64,000 nt of DNA from Fimenecus sp045632525 (GCA_045632525.1 JAZQWV010000005.1:1-64000), one strand, 5' to 3'. Shown: positions 8,099 through 16,323, counted from the first letter of the stretch. The notes: a model not told the origin generated them from the sequence alone. Program-made: numbers and translations.

Positions 8099-9037
8099 GT
8101 GATTGAATTCAAAAATGTTTCAAAAACATATGATAATGGTACTCATGCACTTCGTGATGTTTCCCTTACAATCCATGATGGTGAATTCGTATTCGTTGTT
8201 GGTTCGTCAGGTGCAGGTAAAAGTACATTTCTTAAAATCATAATGAGAGAACAAGTTGCCAATAGTGGGACTGTTGTTATCAATAATTATAATCTCAATA
8301 CAATTAAGAACAGAGATATTCCAAAGTTCAGAAGAACAATGGGTATTGTTTTCCAAGATTTCCGTCTTATTCAGAATATGACAGTTTATGATAATGTTGC
8401 ATTTGCTATGCGAGTTATCGGTGCAAAAGAAAAAGAAATCAGAAAAAGAGTTCCTTATGTGTTGAGCCTTGTTGGACTTTCATCAAAAGCCCGTCAATTG
8501 CCAACTGAACTTTCAGGTGGTGAACAACAGAGAGTTGCTCTCGCTCGTGCTCTCGTAAATAATGCAGGCATTATTATTGCCGACGAGCCAACAGGTAACA
8601 TTGACCCTGAAATGTCTTATGAAATTCTCGAATTGCTCAACCATATTAATAACACTGGCACAACAATTGTTATGGTTACTCACGAGCATGAGTTAGTTCG
8701 TCGTTTTAATCACCGTGTTATTACAATTGAACAGGGTAGTGTTGTTTCAGATACAGGCACAAAGGTTAAAGAAGAAGTTGTACATACAGCAGTTGCCGAA
8801 GCAGAAACAACTGCAGAAAAGATTGAAGCAGCCGAGCAAGAAATAATGGAAAAAGTTGAACAGTCTCGCGACGAAGTAAAAGAGACTGAGCAAAAAATTG
8901 GAGAAAAAGAAGTAACATCATATTATATTCAGCCTAATAGTGACCGTGAACTTGAAGAGTTTATGAAAAACTATGGTCTTGATGATGATTTTGACTATTC
9001 AAAATATCTTGATACAGAAGACGGGGGTGCTGAATGA
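8099..9037 (+). CDS. ftsE: Cell division ATP-binding protein FtsE with acidic C-terminal extension
   Basis: 312 residues. The ABC ATPase core is complete: Walker A GSSGAGKST (35-43), signature LSGGEQQR, Walker B IIIADEPTGN and the switch His in MVTHEHE. With FtsX it forms the membrane complex that controls septal peptidoglycan hydrolases by ATP hydrolysis in the cytoplasm. I start at GTG 8099 (MIEFKNVSKTYDNG, the usual FtsE opening) behind AAGAAAAGG; the in-frame GTG at 8090 overlaps that site. Typical FtsE ends near residue 225-230. Here about 85 extra residues follow, Glu/Lys-rich and helix-prone, ending in an Asp-rich tail. The ftsX start overlaps the stop. Confidence 0.95.
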   Translation: MIEFKNVSKTYDNGTHALRDVSLTIHDGEFVFVVGSSGAGKSTFLKIIMREQVANSGTVVINNYNLNTIKNRDIPKFRRTMGIVFQDFRLIQNMTVYDNVAFAMRVIGAKEKEIRKRVPYVLSLVGLSSKARQLPTELSGGEQQRVALARALVNNAGIIIADEPTGNIDPEMSYEILELLNHINNTGTTIVMVTHEHELVRRFNHRVITIEQGSVVSDTGTKVKEEVVHTAVAEAETTAEKIEAAEQEIMEKVEQSRDEVKETEQKIGEKEVTSYYIQPNSDRELEEFMKNYGLDDDFDYSKYLDTEDGGAE

Positions 9038-9945
9038 TGAAAGGTGCAAGTTTAAAATACCTTACAAAAGAAGGCTTCCGTAATGTTTGGGTCAACAGAC
9101 TCATGTCATTGGCATCAATTACTGTTTTGATGGCTTGTCTTGTAATTATTGGTCTTGGCTCAATGATTTATTTCAACATTAACTCATTACTTGATAACAT
9201 TGAAAGCCAAAATGTTGTTATGGTTTATGTTCAGGACGGTGTGTCAGATGAAGATACAACCAAAATGGGCAATGAAATTAAAGTAATGAATAACATTGAA
9301 GATTGTATTTTCGTTCCAAAAGAAGATGCATTTGCAGCACAGCTTGAAAGCATGGGTGATGATGCGGTTCTTCTTGAAGGTCTTGAAGAAAATCCATTGC
9401 CTGACGCTTATAAAGTTGTGGTTAAAGATTTGACAATGTTTGACCAAACTGTTTCAGAACTCAAAGCAATGCAGAATGTTGAGAATGTCCGTGAAAACGG
9501 TGACCTTGCTGATAAACTTGTCAATGTGCGTAAAGCCGTTACAATTGTAATCGCAGGTATGGTGGCATTGCTCTTTATCGTGTCACTCTTTATCATTTCA
9601 AACACAATTCGAATCACAATGTTCTCTCGTAAACTTGAAATCAGCATTATGAAAGCCGTTGGTGCGACAAACTGGTTTATCCGTTGGCCATTTATGATTG
9701 AAGGTATGGTAATCGGTGTCACATCAAGTGTTGTGTCCTTTGGCTTGCTTGCAGGTCTTTATCAGGGCATGATTTATATATTCAAAAACATGCTTGCAAT
9801 TTTTACACCGGTTTCATTTGGAGAATATGCAGGTTGGATTCTTCTCATATTTATGGGAATCGGTGTTTTCACAGGCTCATTTGGTAGTTTAATTTCAATG
9901 GGTAAATATCTTAAAGAGCAAGGGAGCGTTGTAAGTGAAGAATAG
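9034..9945 (+). CDS. ftsX: Cell division permease FtsX
   Basis: 303 residues with FtsX topology: one membrane helix near residue 20-45, an extracytoplasmic domain of about 110 residues, then three helices near 165-195, 220-245 and 270-295. The C-terminal FtsX/MacB permease motif includes TIRITMFSRKLEISIMKAVGAT. In the complex it carries the FtsE conformational signal across the membrane to a peptidoglycan hydrolase or activator, likely the product of the next gene. Two tandem ATGs (9034, 9037) are possible starts, both overlapping the ftsE stop. It overlaps the next gene by 11 bases. Confidence 0.95.
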   Translation: MMKGASLKYLTKEGFRNVWVNRLMSLASITVLMACLVIIGLGSMIYFNINSLLDNIESQNVVMVYVQDGVSDEDTTKMGNEIKVMNNIEDCIFVPKEDAFAAQLESMGDDAVLLEGLEENPLPDAYKVVVKDLTMFDQTVSELKAMQNVENVRENGDLADKLVNVRKAVTIVIAGMVALLFIVSLFIISNTIRITMFSRKLEISIMKAVGATNWFIRWPFMIEGMVIGVTSSVVSFGLLAGLYQGMIYIFKNMLAIFTPVSFGEYAGWILLIFMGIGVFTGSFGSLISMGKYLKEQGSVVSEE

Positions 9946-11302
9946 TTTTAAATTACTTTCGGTTTTATTTGCGTTCGTAATGCTTTTCTCTTCATTTGTG
10001 TTCCCTACATCAGCAAGAAGCCTTGCCGACATTGAAGCTGACATTGCAGCTAACGAGAAAAAACTTGAAGAATTAGCTAAACAAAAAGATAAAAAAGAAG
10101 ATTATATTGAAGCTCTTGAAGCACAGAATAAAGCATTGGATGCTCAAATTAATGAAATAGAAAAACAGGTTGCACCAATCAGAAAGAAAATTCAAGAGTT
10201 GAATGAAGAAATTGAAGCTCTTCAAGCAAGTATTACCACATTAGAAACAGAAATTGCAACAATTGATGCTCAAATCGCAGAGCAAAATGTTAAAATTGAT
10301 GAAACTTATGAGCTTCTTTCAAAAAGACTTAGAGCAGCTTATATGGCTGGTGAAACAAGTGAACTTGAAATCTTTTTAAGTGCAACAGATTTTCAAGATT
10401 TCCTTAATAGAACAGAGCTTATTCGTCAAATTTCAAAACATGATACTGCAATTGTAAGTGACCTTGAAGAACAAATCAATGGCCTTAATAAAATGGTTGA
10501 AGATTTGAAAGCAAAGCGTGATGAACTCGATAAGAGCCGTCAAAAAATTGAAGCAGATAAAGCACAGCGTGAGTCAGAAAAGGCAGTTTATGATGAGCAG
10601 ATTGCTAAGAAAGAAAAAGTAATCAGACAAAACCAAGCTAATATCAATAAACAAAATGAAGTTATCGGTAGCCTTGACCAGGATAGTGCTTATGTAAAGA
10701 AACTTCTTGCACAAGACTTAAAAGCAAAGGAAGAAGCCTCAAAAGAAATTGATAAAGAACTTGCAAACTCTGGTTCAAGCGGTGATGGTACTGTAAGTGG
10801 CTCAACAGGTCACAACTTCCGTGTTTCAAGCAAGGGAACAATTTGCCCAATCCAAGAATCAGGTGTTCAGTTCTCTGCAAATTATAGAGAACACATTGTT
10901 GATGGCTTGCCTGCTGTTGACTTGGTTTCATATAAAAACCGTTATGTAAGCAACAGTTATGGTTCAGGTACATATTGGACAACATGGGGTGCAAAACTTT
11001 ATGCAATGGCAGATGGTACTGTTATTAAAGCTGTTTACCAAAGCACAAGCTATGGAAACCATGTTATTATTGACCACGGTAATGGTCTTAGTACTCTTTA
11101 TGCACACATGTCTACTATGAATGTTAGTGTTGGTGACAAGGTTAAGCAAGGGCAAAATATTGGTACAGTTGGTAACACAGGTAAGTGTATTCCAAGACCA
11201 ACAGCGGCAAACCCTGCTGGAGGCGCTCACTTGCACCTTGAAGTACGTGTTAATGGTAACCGCGTAAATCCAGAGCCATATCTTCCATCTCCAATGGTAT
11301 AA
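9935..11302 (+). CDS. Coiled-coil M23/LytM-domain protein, probable FtsEX partner, with altered metal site
   Basis: 455 residues. Signal peptide (1-27, ending PTSA), long coiled coil (28-275), short Gly/Ser linker, then an M23/LytM domain (300-450). This is the EnvC/PcsB-like layout of proteins governed by FtsEX, and the gene directly follows ftsX. In M23 enzymes zinc is held by H-x3-D plus the second His of HxH. Here the first motif reads LPAVD, with Leu 325 where His is expected. Asp 329, His 391 (YAH) and H432-L-H434 remain. Loss of one ligand suggests an activator of amidases, like the degenerate EnvC, rather than a hydrolase. The GTG start sits behind AGGGAG. Confidence 0.85.
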   Translation: MKNSFKLLSVLFAFVMLFSSFVFPTSARSLADIEADIAANEKKLEELAKQKDKKEDYIEALEAQNKALDAQINEIEKQVAPIRKKIQELNEEIEALQASITTLETEIATIDAQIAEQNVKIDETYELLSKRLRAAYMAGETSELEIFLSATDFQDFLNRTELIRQISKHDTAIVSDLEEQINGLNKMVEDLKAKRDELDKSRQKIEADKAQRESEKAVYDEQIAKKEKVIRQNQANINKQNEVIGSLDQDSAYVKKLLAQDLKAKEEASKEIDKELANSGSSGDGTVSGSTGHNFRVSSKGTICPIQESGVQFSANYREHIVDGLPAVDLVSYKNRYVSNSYGSGTYWTTWGAKLYAMADGTVIKAVYQSTSYGNHVIIDHGNGLSTLYAHMSTMNVSVGDKVKQGQNIGTVGNTGKCIPRPTAANPAGGAHLHLEVRVNGNRVNPEPYLPSPMV

Positions 11303-11328
11303 TAAAAGACGGAAAAGGGTGATGTCCT

Positions 11329-12528
11329 TTGAATAAAAAAATATCATTAGGTCTTGCAATTTCATTGATTTTTCTTTCAATTGCATTGACAATAACAATA
11401 ACAATGACAGTGGCAATGGGTATTTATAATAACATTATCACTGATGTAAGTGACCGTTCAAACCTTTATTCATCTGTTTCAGAAATTGATGATGTTGTCC
11501 GCAAAAACTATTTCGGTGAACTCAACGAAAATCTTCTCAATTCAATGATGTCAAATGGATATGTTGAAGGTGTTGGTGACCGTTACAGTTACTTTATGAA
11601 TGCCGATAAATATGCAGATTATAAAGAAGAAGAAAAGGGTAACAAGGGTGGTATTGGTGTAATTGCTGTTTATGACAGCAAAAACAATAATATCTATGTT
11701 TCTGAAGTTTCTTCTGGTTCACCGGCTCAACTTCAAGGTATCGCAAAAGGTGATGTGATTACTGCAGTTGACGGTGTAACAGTAAATGGTGCAAACAGCC
11801 AAAGTCTTATTGAAAAACTCAGCGGTGAAAAACTCACTAATGTTCAAGTGACTTTCACTCATAATAATGAGTCAAAAACAGTTTCAGTTGCTCGTGGCTA
11901 TGCAGCACAGTCTGTTTATTACAGTGCAAGTGATAAAGTAGGTTATATAAAAATCACATCTTTTTACAGTACAACAGAAGAACAACTTAAAGATGCTATC
12001 AAATATATGAACTCAAATTCAGTAACATCAATTATCTTTGATTTGAGAAATACTGATACAGGGCTCATTAAATATGCAACTGATTGTATTGATATGTTAG
12101 TCCCAGTTGGTACTGAAGGTACGGGCGCAATCGCGACTGCTATTGATAAAAACGGCAATACAATCGAAACTTTCACATCTGACTCAAATAGTGTAAGTTT
12201 CAGAATGACTGTACTTGTAAATGGTGGCACTTCGGGCGCAGCAGAACTTTTTGCTTGTGACCTTCGAGATTTCGGAATGGCTCAACTTGTAGGTGTTAAA
12301 ACTGCAGGTAACGGCACAATGCAAGAAATCTTTGAATTAAGTGACGGCAGTGCAGTTATGTTGACAATTGCAAAAATCAATCCATATAAGAGCGAAAGTT
12401 TCAACGGTATTGGTTTGACACCTGATTATGAAGTGGCTCTCACACCGGAACAAAACGCAAGATTTTATATGTTGACTCTTGAAGAAGATGCTCAATATCA
12501 AAAAGCTCTTGAATTGGTAAGTGATTAA
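11329..12528 (+). CDS. S41 (CtpA-like) protease homologue lacking catalytic Ser and Lys
   Basis: 399 residues. One N-terminal membrane helix (7-31), a PDZ domain at about 105-185 and an S41 domain at about 195-365. In active C-terminal processing proteases the catalytic Ser lies in a GSASASE-type motif and the Lys in FGKG, 25 residues later. The ungapped equivalent here reads GTSGAAE and AGNG: Gly 303 replaces Ser and Asn 328 replaces Lys, with the 25-residue spacing kept. The fold motifs (FDLRN, LVGVKT) are retained, so this looks like a folded but inactive homologue. TTG start with AAAAGGGTGATG upstream. Last gene of the ftsEX operon. Confidence 0.85.
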   Translation: MNKKISLGLAISLIFLSIALTITITMTVAMGIYNNIITDVSDRSNLYSSVSEIDDVVRKNYFGELNENLLNSMMSNGYVEGVGDRYSYFMNADKYADYKEEEKGNKGGIGVIAVYDSKNNNIYVSEVSSGSPAQLQGIAKGDVITAVDGVTVNGANSQSLIEKLSGEKLTNVQVTFTHNNESKTVSVARGYAAQSVYYSASDKVGYIKITSFYSTTEEQLKDAIKYMNSNSVTSIIFDLRNTDTGLIKYATDCIDMLVPVGTEGTGAIATAIDKNGNTIETFTSDSNSVSFRMTVLVNGGTSGAAELFACDLRDFGMAQLVGVKTAGNGTMQEIFELSDGSAVMLTIAKINPYKSESFNGIGLTPDYEVALTPEQNARFYMLTLEEDAQYQKALELVSD

Positions 12529-12536
12529 ATCTATAT

Positions 12537-12570
12537 CCCTTCGCATATTCTAATGCGGGGGGATTTTTTT
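12537..12570 (+). terminator. Hairpin with T tract overlapping the next ribosome-binding site
   Basis: 10-bp stem (12537-12546 with 12553-12562, two G-T pairs), 6-base loop, an A and seven T, ending right at the next ATG. The GGGGGG of the 3' arm is also the only Shine-Dalgarno-like sequence for the next gene, so it may both terminate the ftsEX operon and hide that site in read-through RNA. Confidence 0.75.
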
Positions 12571-13332
12571 ATGTTTTGTTTACTGAAAATCAGTGAAAGA
12601 AGAGATAGTTTTAAAGAAAAGTTATTCGGTAGATTTATAAAGGATATTTATGAATTAAAAACAATTCCCGTTTTCAAAGGTGCACCGTTTTATAAACTTG
12701 AAGCGACAATAGGCAAAAAGGGAATCGATTGGCAACAGGTAACTTATTTCGTGGGCAAATGCGCAAACAGATTGCTTTTAGATGATTCAATTAGCATTGA
12801 AAATGTCAAAGGTGTAGGGCGCTATAACAATAAAATTCTTTATGAAAAAATGATAAAAAATACTTTTGTTAAAGTTTTAAAAGAGCAGAATAAAACATTC
12901 GATTCTCTTTGCGTAATTGATAAAAGGGGAGTGTCAACGGATTTTCTTCTAAAATTAGTGCCGTATTTTCAAAGAATTACTATAACAACTGACCAAAAGC
13001 AAAAATATGAAAAAATATGTGATTATATTCTCGGAAATACAGGACTTTGTGTACTTCTTCAAAGTGAAATACAGAATGCAACTGTTAAAATAGATACAGA
13101 GCAAAATATAATGACAATAAACACTAAAAAAGCAGTTTATAACATATCCGATGGTGAAGATTTTAAAGTGCCCGAAATATATGAAAATCTTTATGATAAC
13201 AGTGTTGATAAACTCTTATTTTATTCTGCACTATATGAGTTTTGTGGTGTTTTTGAACTTGCTGACTTGTGTTTTGAAACAACCCTCATAAATGGCGAAA
13301 AAAAGGGGACAAATGAACTGATATTTACTTGA
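12571..13332 (+). CDS. Hypothetical protein, unknown family
   Basis: 253 residues from ATG 12571 (an ATG at 12553 lies in the hairpin loop/arm and is less likely). No signal peptide, no clear membrane helix. The middle contains alternating hydrophobic strands (TFDSLCVID, RITITTDQKQ, GLCVLLQ), possibly a Rossmann-like fold in which a segment near 135-175 binds something, but no catalytic motif stands out. It lies between the ftsEX operon and greA-lysS. The greA promoter overlaps its stop codon. I do not recognise the family and give no function. Confidence 0.7.
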   Translation: MFCLLKISERRDSFKEKLFGRFIKDIYELKTIPVFKGAPFYKLEATIGKKGIDWQQVTYFVGKCANRLLLDDSISIENVKGVGRYNNKILYEKMIKNTFVKVLKEQNKTFDSLCVIDKRGVSTDFLLKLVPYFQRITITTDQKQKYEKICDYILGNTGLCVLLQSEIQNATVKIDTEQNIMTINTKKAVYNISDGEDFKVPEIYENLYDNSVDKLLFYSALYEFCGVFELADLCFETTLINGEKKGTNELIFT

Positions 13333-13357
13333 CACAACGATAATTTTTTAATATAAT
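13329..13357 (+). promoter_or_regulatory. Consensus promoter for greA-lysS
   Basis: Perfect TTGACA (13329-13334), 17-base spacer, perfect TATAAT (13352-13357). The -35 overlaps the TGA stop of the upstream gene. An optimal promoter fits constant high expression of greA and lysS. Confidence 0.88.
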
Positions 13358-13420
13358 ATCTTCAATATGGGCAATTATGTTTTGTCCAAAATTACTCTAT
13401 AAAATAAAGGAGTTTTTCAA

Positions 13421-13888
13421 ATGGCAGAAACATTACTTACAATAGAAGCTCTCAAAGAACTTGAAGCAGAGCTTGACCAACTTAAAGTTGAAGGCAGAAA
13501 AGAAGCTGCAGAAAAAATCAAACTTGCAAAGAGCTTTGGTGACTTGTCAGAAAACAGTGAATATGATGAAGCTATGAACGACCAAGCAAAACTTGAAGCT
13601 CGTATCAGCGAAATCGAACACATTCTCAAAAATGCAAAAGTTCTTGATGTTGAATCACTTGGTAATGAAAATGTTCACATCGGTACAGTTGTTAAAATCG
13701 TTGACAAAAAGAAAAAAGAATTTGTTTATACAATCGTTGGCTTTGCTCAGGCAGACCCAGCAGCAGGCAAGATTTCAGACGAATCACCTGTTGGTAAAGC
13801 ACTCATTGGCCATAAAGTTGGCGACAAAGTAACAGTTGAAACACCAAACGGTGCTCTTCAATTCAAAATTGCAGAAATCTTAAAATAA
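13421..13888 (+). CDS. greA: Transcription elongation factor GreA
   Basis: 155 residues, standard GreA size. The N-terminal antiparallel coiled coil (about 1-75) contains the tip acidic residues in SENSEYDEA, used to stimulate RNA cleavage by backtracked RNA polymerase. The C-terminal FKBP-like domain includes IGTVVKI, DESPVGKALIGHKVGD and a final ALQFKIAEI. The AAAGGAG ribosome-binding site is well placed. It is followed by lysS after 13 bases, an arrangement common in Bacillota. Confidence 0.96.
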   Translation: MAETLLTIEALKELEAELDQLKVEGRKEAAEKIKLAKSFGDLSENSEYDEAMNDQAKLEARISEIEHILKNAKVLDVESLGNENVHIGTVVKIVDKKKKEFVYTIVGFAQADPAAGKISDESPVGKALIGHKVGDKVTVETPNGALQFKIAEILK

Positions 13889-13901
13889 TCGGAGAATAAA
13901 C

Positions 13902-15395
13902 ATGGCAGAAGAGATTAGAAACAATCAACCTGAAGTGGATTTGGGCGAACAGCAAAGAATCCGTCAGGAAAAACTTAAAGCATTGCAAGAAGAAGGCAAT
14001 GACCCATTTGTAATCACAAAATATGACCAGACTCATCATAGTGCAGATATTAAGGCTGATTTCGAAGCTCTTGAAGGCAAAACTGTCAGTGTTGCAGGTC
14101 GAATGATGTCAAAGCGTGTTATGGGTAAAGCATCTTTCTGCAATATTCAAGACCTTAAAGGTAACATTCAGTCTTATGTGGCAAGAGATAGCATTGGCGA
14201 AGAAGAATATAAAGCATTCAAAAAGCTTGATATTGGTGATATTATCGGTATTAAGGGTGAAGTGTTCAAAACAAAAACAGGCGAGATTTCAATTCACGCA
14301 AGTGAAGTTACACTTCTTTCAAAGAGCTTGCAAATTCTTCCTGAAAAATTCCATGGTCTTACAAATACTGATATGAGATATCGTCAAAGATATATTGACC
14401 TTATCATGAATCAAGAGTCAAAACAGACTCTTATCAACCGTTCAAAGATTATCAGCGCAGTTCGTAAATATCTTGACGGCGAAGGCTTTATGGAAGTTGA
14501 AACACCAATGCTCGTTTATAACGCAGGTGGTGCAGCAGCTCGTCCATTTGAAACACATTTCAATGCTCTTGATACAGATATTAAACTTCGTATTTCTCTT
14601 GAACTTTACTTAAAGCGTCTCATCGTTGGTGGTATGGAAAGAGTTTACGAAATCGGTCGTGTATTCCGTAACGAAGGTCTTGACACTCGTCATAACCCAG
14701 AATTTACTCTTATGGAACTCTATCAGGCTTATACTGACTACCACGGTATGATGGACTTAACAGAAAATCTTTATCGTTATGTAGCACAAGAAGTTCTCGG
14801 CACAACAAAAATCGTATTCAACGGAATTGAAATGGATTTAGGTAAGCCATTTGAAAGAATTACAATGCTTGATGCAGTTAAGAAATATTCAGGTGTTGAC
14901 TTTAACGAAATCAACACAGTTGAAGAAGCACAGGCTGTTGCGAAAGAACACCATGTTGAGTTTGAACCACATCACAAGAAGGGCGACATTCTCAATCTCT
15001 TCTTTGAAGAATTTGTTGAAGACCACCTTGTTCAGCCAACATTTGTTATGGACCATCCAATTGAGATTTCACCTCTCACAAAGAAAAAGCCTGAAGACCC
15101 TAACTATGTTGAGCGTTTTGAGTTCTTTATGAACGGTTGGGAAATGGCAAATGCTTATTCAGAGCTTAACGACCCAATCGACCAGAGAGAAAGATTCAAG
15201 GCTCAGGAAGAACTTTTAGCACTCGGTGACGAAGAAGCTAATACAACAGACGAAGACTTCCTTTATGCTCTTGAACTTGGTATGCCACCAACAGGTGGTA
15301 TCGGTTTCGGTATCGACCGTATGACAATGTTGCTCACAGATAGCCAAGCAATCCGTGATGTAATCTTGTTCCCCACAATGAAACCCCTTGACTAA
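13902..15395 (+). CDS. lysS: Lysyl-tRNA synthetase, class II
   Basis: 497 residues, normal length. Charges tRNA-Lys with lysine using ATP. An N-terminal OB-fold anticodon-binding domain (about 55-150) precedes the class II core with motif 1 (EVETPMLV), motif 2 (RVFRNEGLDTRHNPEFTLME) and motif 3 (GIGFGIDRMTMLL). The gene ends in codons for PTMKPLD and two TAA stops. This last stretch is repeated with synonymous changes about 1 kb downstream, which suggests that the 3' end has been used as an integration site and that the present lysS tail came from the inserted element. Confidence 0.97.
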   Translation: MAEEIRNNQPEVDLGEQQRIRQEKLKALQEEGNDPFVITKYDQTHHSADIKADFEALEGKTVSVAGRMMSKRVMGKASFCNIQDLKGNIQSYVARDSIGEEEYKAFKKLDIGDIIGIKGEVFKTKTGEISIHASEVTLLSKSLQILPEKFHGLTNTDMRYRQRYIDLIMNQESKQTLINRSKIISAVRKYLDGEGFMEVETPMLVYNAGGAAARPFETHFNALDTDIKLRISLELYLKRLIVGGMERVYEIGRVFRNEGLDTRHNPEFTLMELYQAYTDYHGMMDLTENLYRYVAQEVLGTTKIVFNGIEMDLGKPFERITMLDAVKKYSGVDFNEINTVEEAQAVAKEHHVEFEPHHKKGDILNLFFEEFVEDHLVQPTFVMDHPIEISPLTKKKPEDPNYVERFEFFMNGWEMANAYSELNDPIDQRERFKAQEELLALGDEEANTTDEDFLYALELGMPPTGGIGFGIDRMTMLLTDSQAIRDVILFPTMKPLD

Positions 15396-15398
15396 TAA
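15370..15398 (+). repeat. lysS-proximal direct repeat (attL-like)
   Basis: 29 bases covering the last seven lysS codons and two stops; differs at four positions from 16378-16406. Confidence 0.65.
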
Positions 15399-15401
15399 GG
15401 A

Positions 15402-15441
15402 GTTATAAAAACTTATAAGAAGATATAAAAACGTTTAAAAA
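15402..15441 (+). repeat. Array of four 10-bp repeats (left end of island)
   Basis: Units GTTATAAAAA, CTTATAAGAA, GATATAAAAA, CGTTTAAAAA. The first 19 bases from 15403 (TTATAAAAACTTATAAGAA) recur exactly at 16264-16282. Helical-turn spacing suggests cooperative protein binding, for example integrase arm sites. Confidence 0.6.
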
Positions 15442-15468
15442 CCTTCTTACCACAGTTTACTAAAATTT

Positions 15469-15505
15469 AACGGACTATGGAAATTCCATAGTCCGTTTGT
15501 TTATT
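15469..15505 (+). terminator. Bidirectional terminator between lysS and the island gene
   Basis: Perfect 12-bp stem (15469-15480 with 15486-15497) and 5-base loop. T-rich on the plus side; on the minus side it follows the stop of the convergent gene. Confidence 0.85.
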
Positions 15506-16145
15506 TGTTTTTTTGCCATATTTCATGAACTGTCTCTGCAAATATGGTTCTTGAATGCTTGTCGGCGTTATCGTTTATGTTCTTTTTGTATAGGTAATAA
15601 TCTCGAACATGTTGCCACAATCCGTGCTTTTTAATCCACTCAATTTTGGCAGGCAGTTCCATATATCCTTTTGGTTGGTATTCCCACGAATAACTATTCT
15701 GCTTTTTGTTGTAGCGAATATATTGCTGCCGACCATCTTCACATTCATATATAATGCAAAAGTCACAACTATGTAAAATGCGAGAGTTCACTCTGTCCTT
15801 CACTTTGATGGTGAGAACACGGGTAGAGTCTTCGGTGTAATCATACCCGAAAATCGAATATCCGTAAGGGTTAGTAACCTTATCAAGACTCTTGTGAAGA
15901 ATGTTACGTATTTCTTCGGCAGAATAGTTTTCATTAGGGTCATTAACTTCAATATTCACATCAAAATCAAAGCCAGTATTAGAATTTCGGTCACGGGTTA
16001 TCATCTTTCGCTTACTACTTCCTACAAAGTGATATTGGAAGGTAAAATTATCTCTAACTTCGTCTTGTAGCCTGTGAATAATTTCAAAAAGTTCATCTCG
16101 CACGGGTTCCCATTCTTCGTTAGGAACATATTCAAAATCGTGCAT
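15501..16145 (-). CDS. Nucleotidyltransferase-like protein (OAS/CD-NTase-type signature)
   Basis: 214 residues from the ATG at 16145, preceded by AAAGGAG; an in-frame ATG at 16166 lies upstream of that site. A polymerase-beta-like nucleotidyltransferase signature is visible: G42-S43-S44, then FDFDV with Asp 60 and Asp 62, and a third acid Asp 128 in SCDFCII. Together these would form the metal site. It is similar in layout to 2'-5' oligoadenylate synthase and CD-NTase folds, but much shorter than most, and no effector, sensor or antitoxin gene accompanies it. Substrate and product are unknown; a nucleotide-transfer defence or toxin role is only a possibility. It is the sole gene of the putative island at lysS. 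Confidence 0.65.
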   Translation of the reverse strand: MHDFEYVPNEEWEPVRDELFEIIHRLQDEVRDNFTFQYHFVGSSKRKMITRDRNSNTGFDFDVNIEVNDPNENYSAEEIRNILHKSLDKVTNPYGYSIFGYDYTEDSTRVLTIKVKDRVNSRILHSCDFCIIYECEDGRQQYIRYNKKQNSYSWEYQPKGYMELPAKIEWIKKHGLWQHVRDYYLYKKNINDNADKHSRTIFAETVHEIWQKNK

Positions 16146-16184
16146 AACTATAATGTCTCCTTTCATTTAAGATTAAATCATTAC

Positions 16185-16212
16185 AGTATATCACTAAAAT
16201 TTCTTTTGTCAA
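16185..16212 (-). promoter_or_regulatory. Promoter for the nucleotidyltransferase-like gene
   Basis: On the minus strand TTGACA (16212-16207), 16-base spacer, TATACT (16190-16185), about 40 bases before the start codon. The island gene therefore has its own promoter. Confidence 0.65.
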
Positions 16213-16262
16213 CAATTTTATTATAGTGTTTTTACCACAAATTTACCAGAGATTTGGGAGAA

Positions 16263-16292
16263 ATTATAAAAACTTATAAGAATATATAAGAA
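16263..16292 (+). repeat. Array of three 10-bp repeats (right end of island, inner)
   Basis: Units ATTATAAAAA, CTTATAAGAA, TATATAAGAA; 19 bases identical to the left-end array. Confidence 0.6.
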
Positions 16293-16323
16293 AATTTTGA
16301 TTTTCTCAGTTTTATAATAGCAA

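Noticed and set aside
15501..16145. Nucleotidyltransferase as a complete CBASS system
   Set aside because: No effector, cap or ancillary gene is present, and the protein is shorter than usual CD-NTases.
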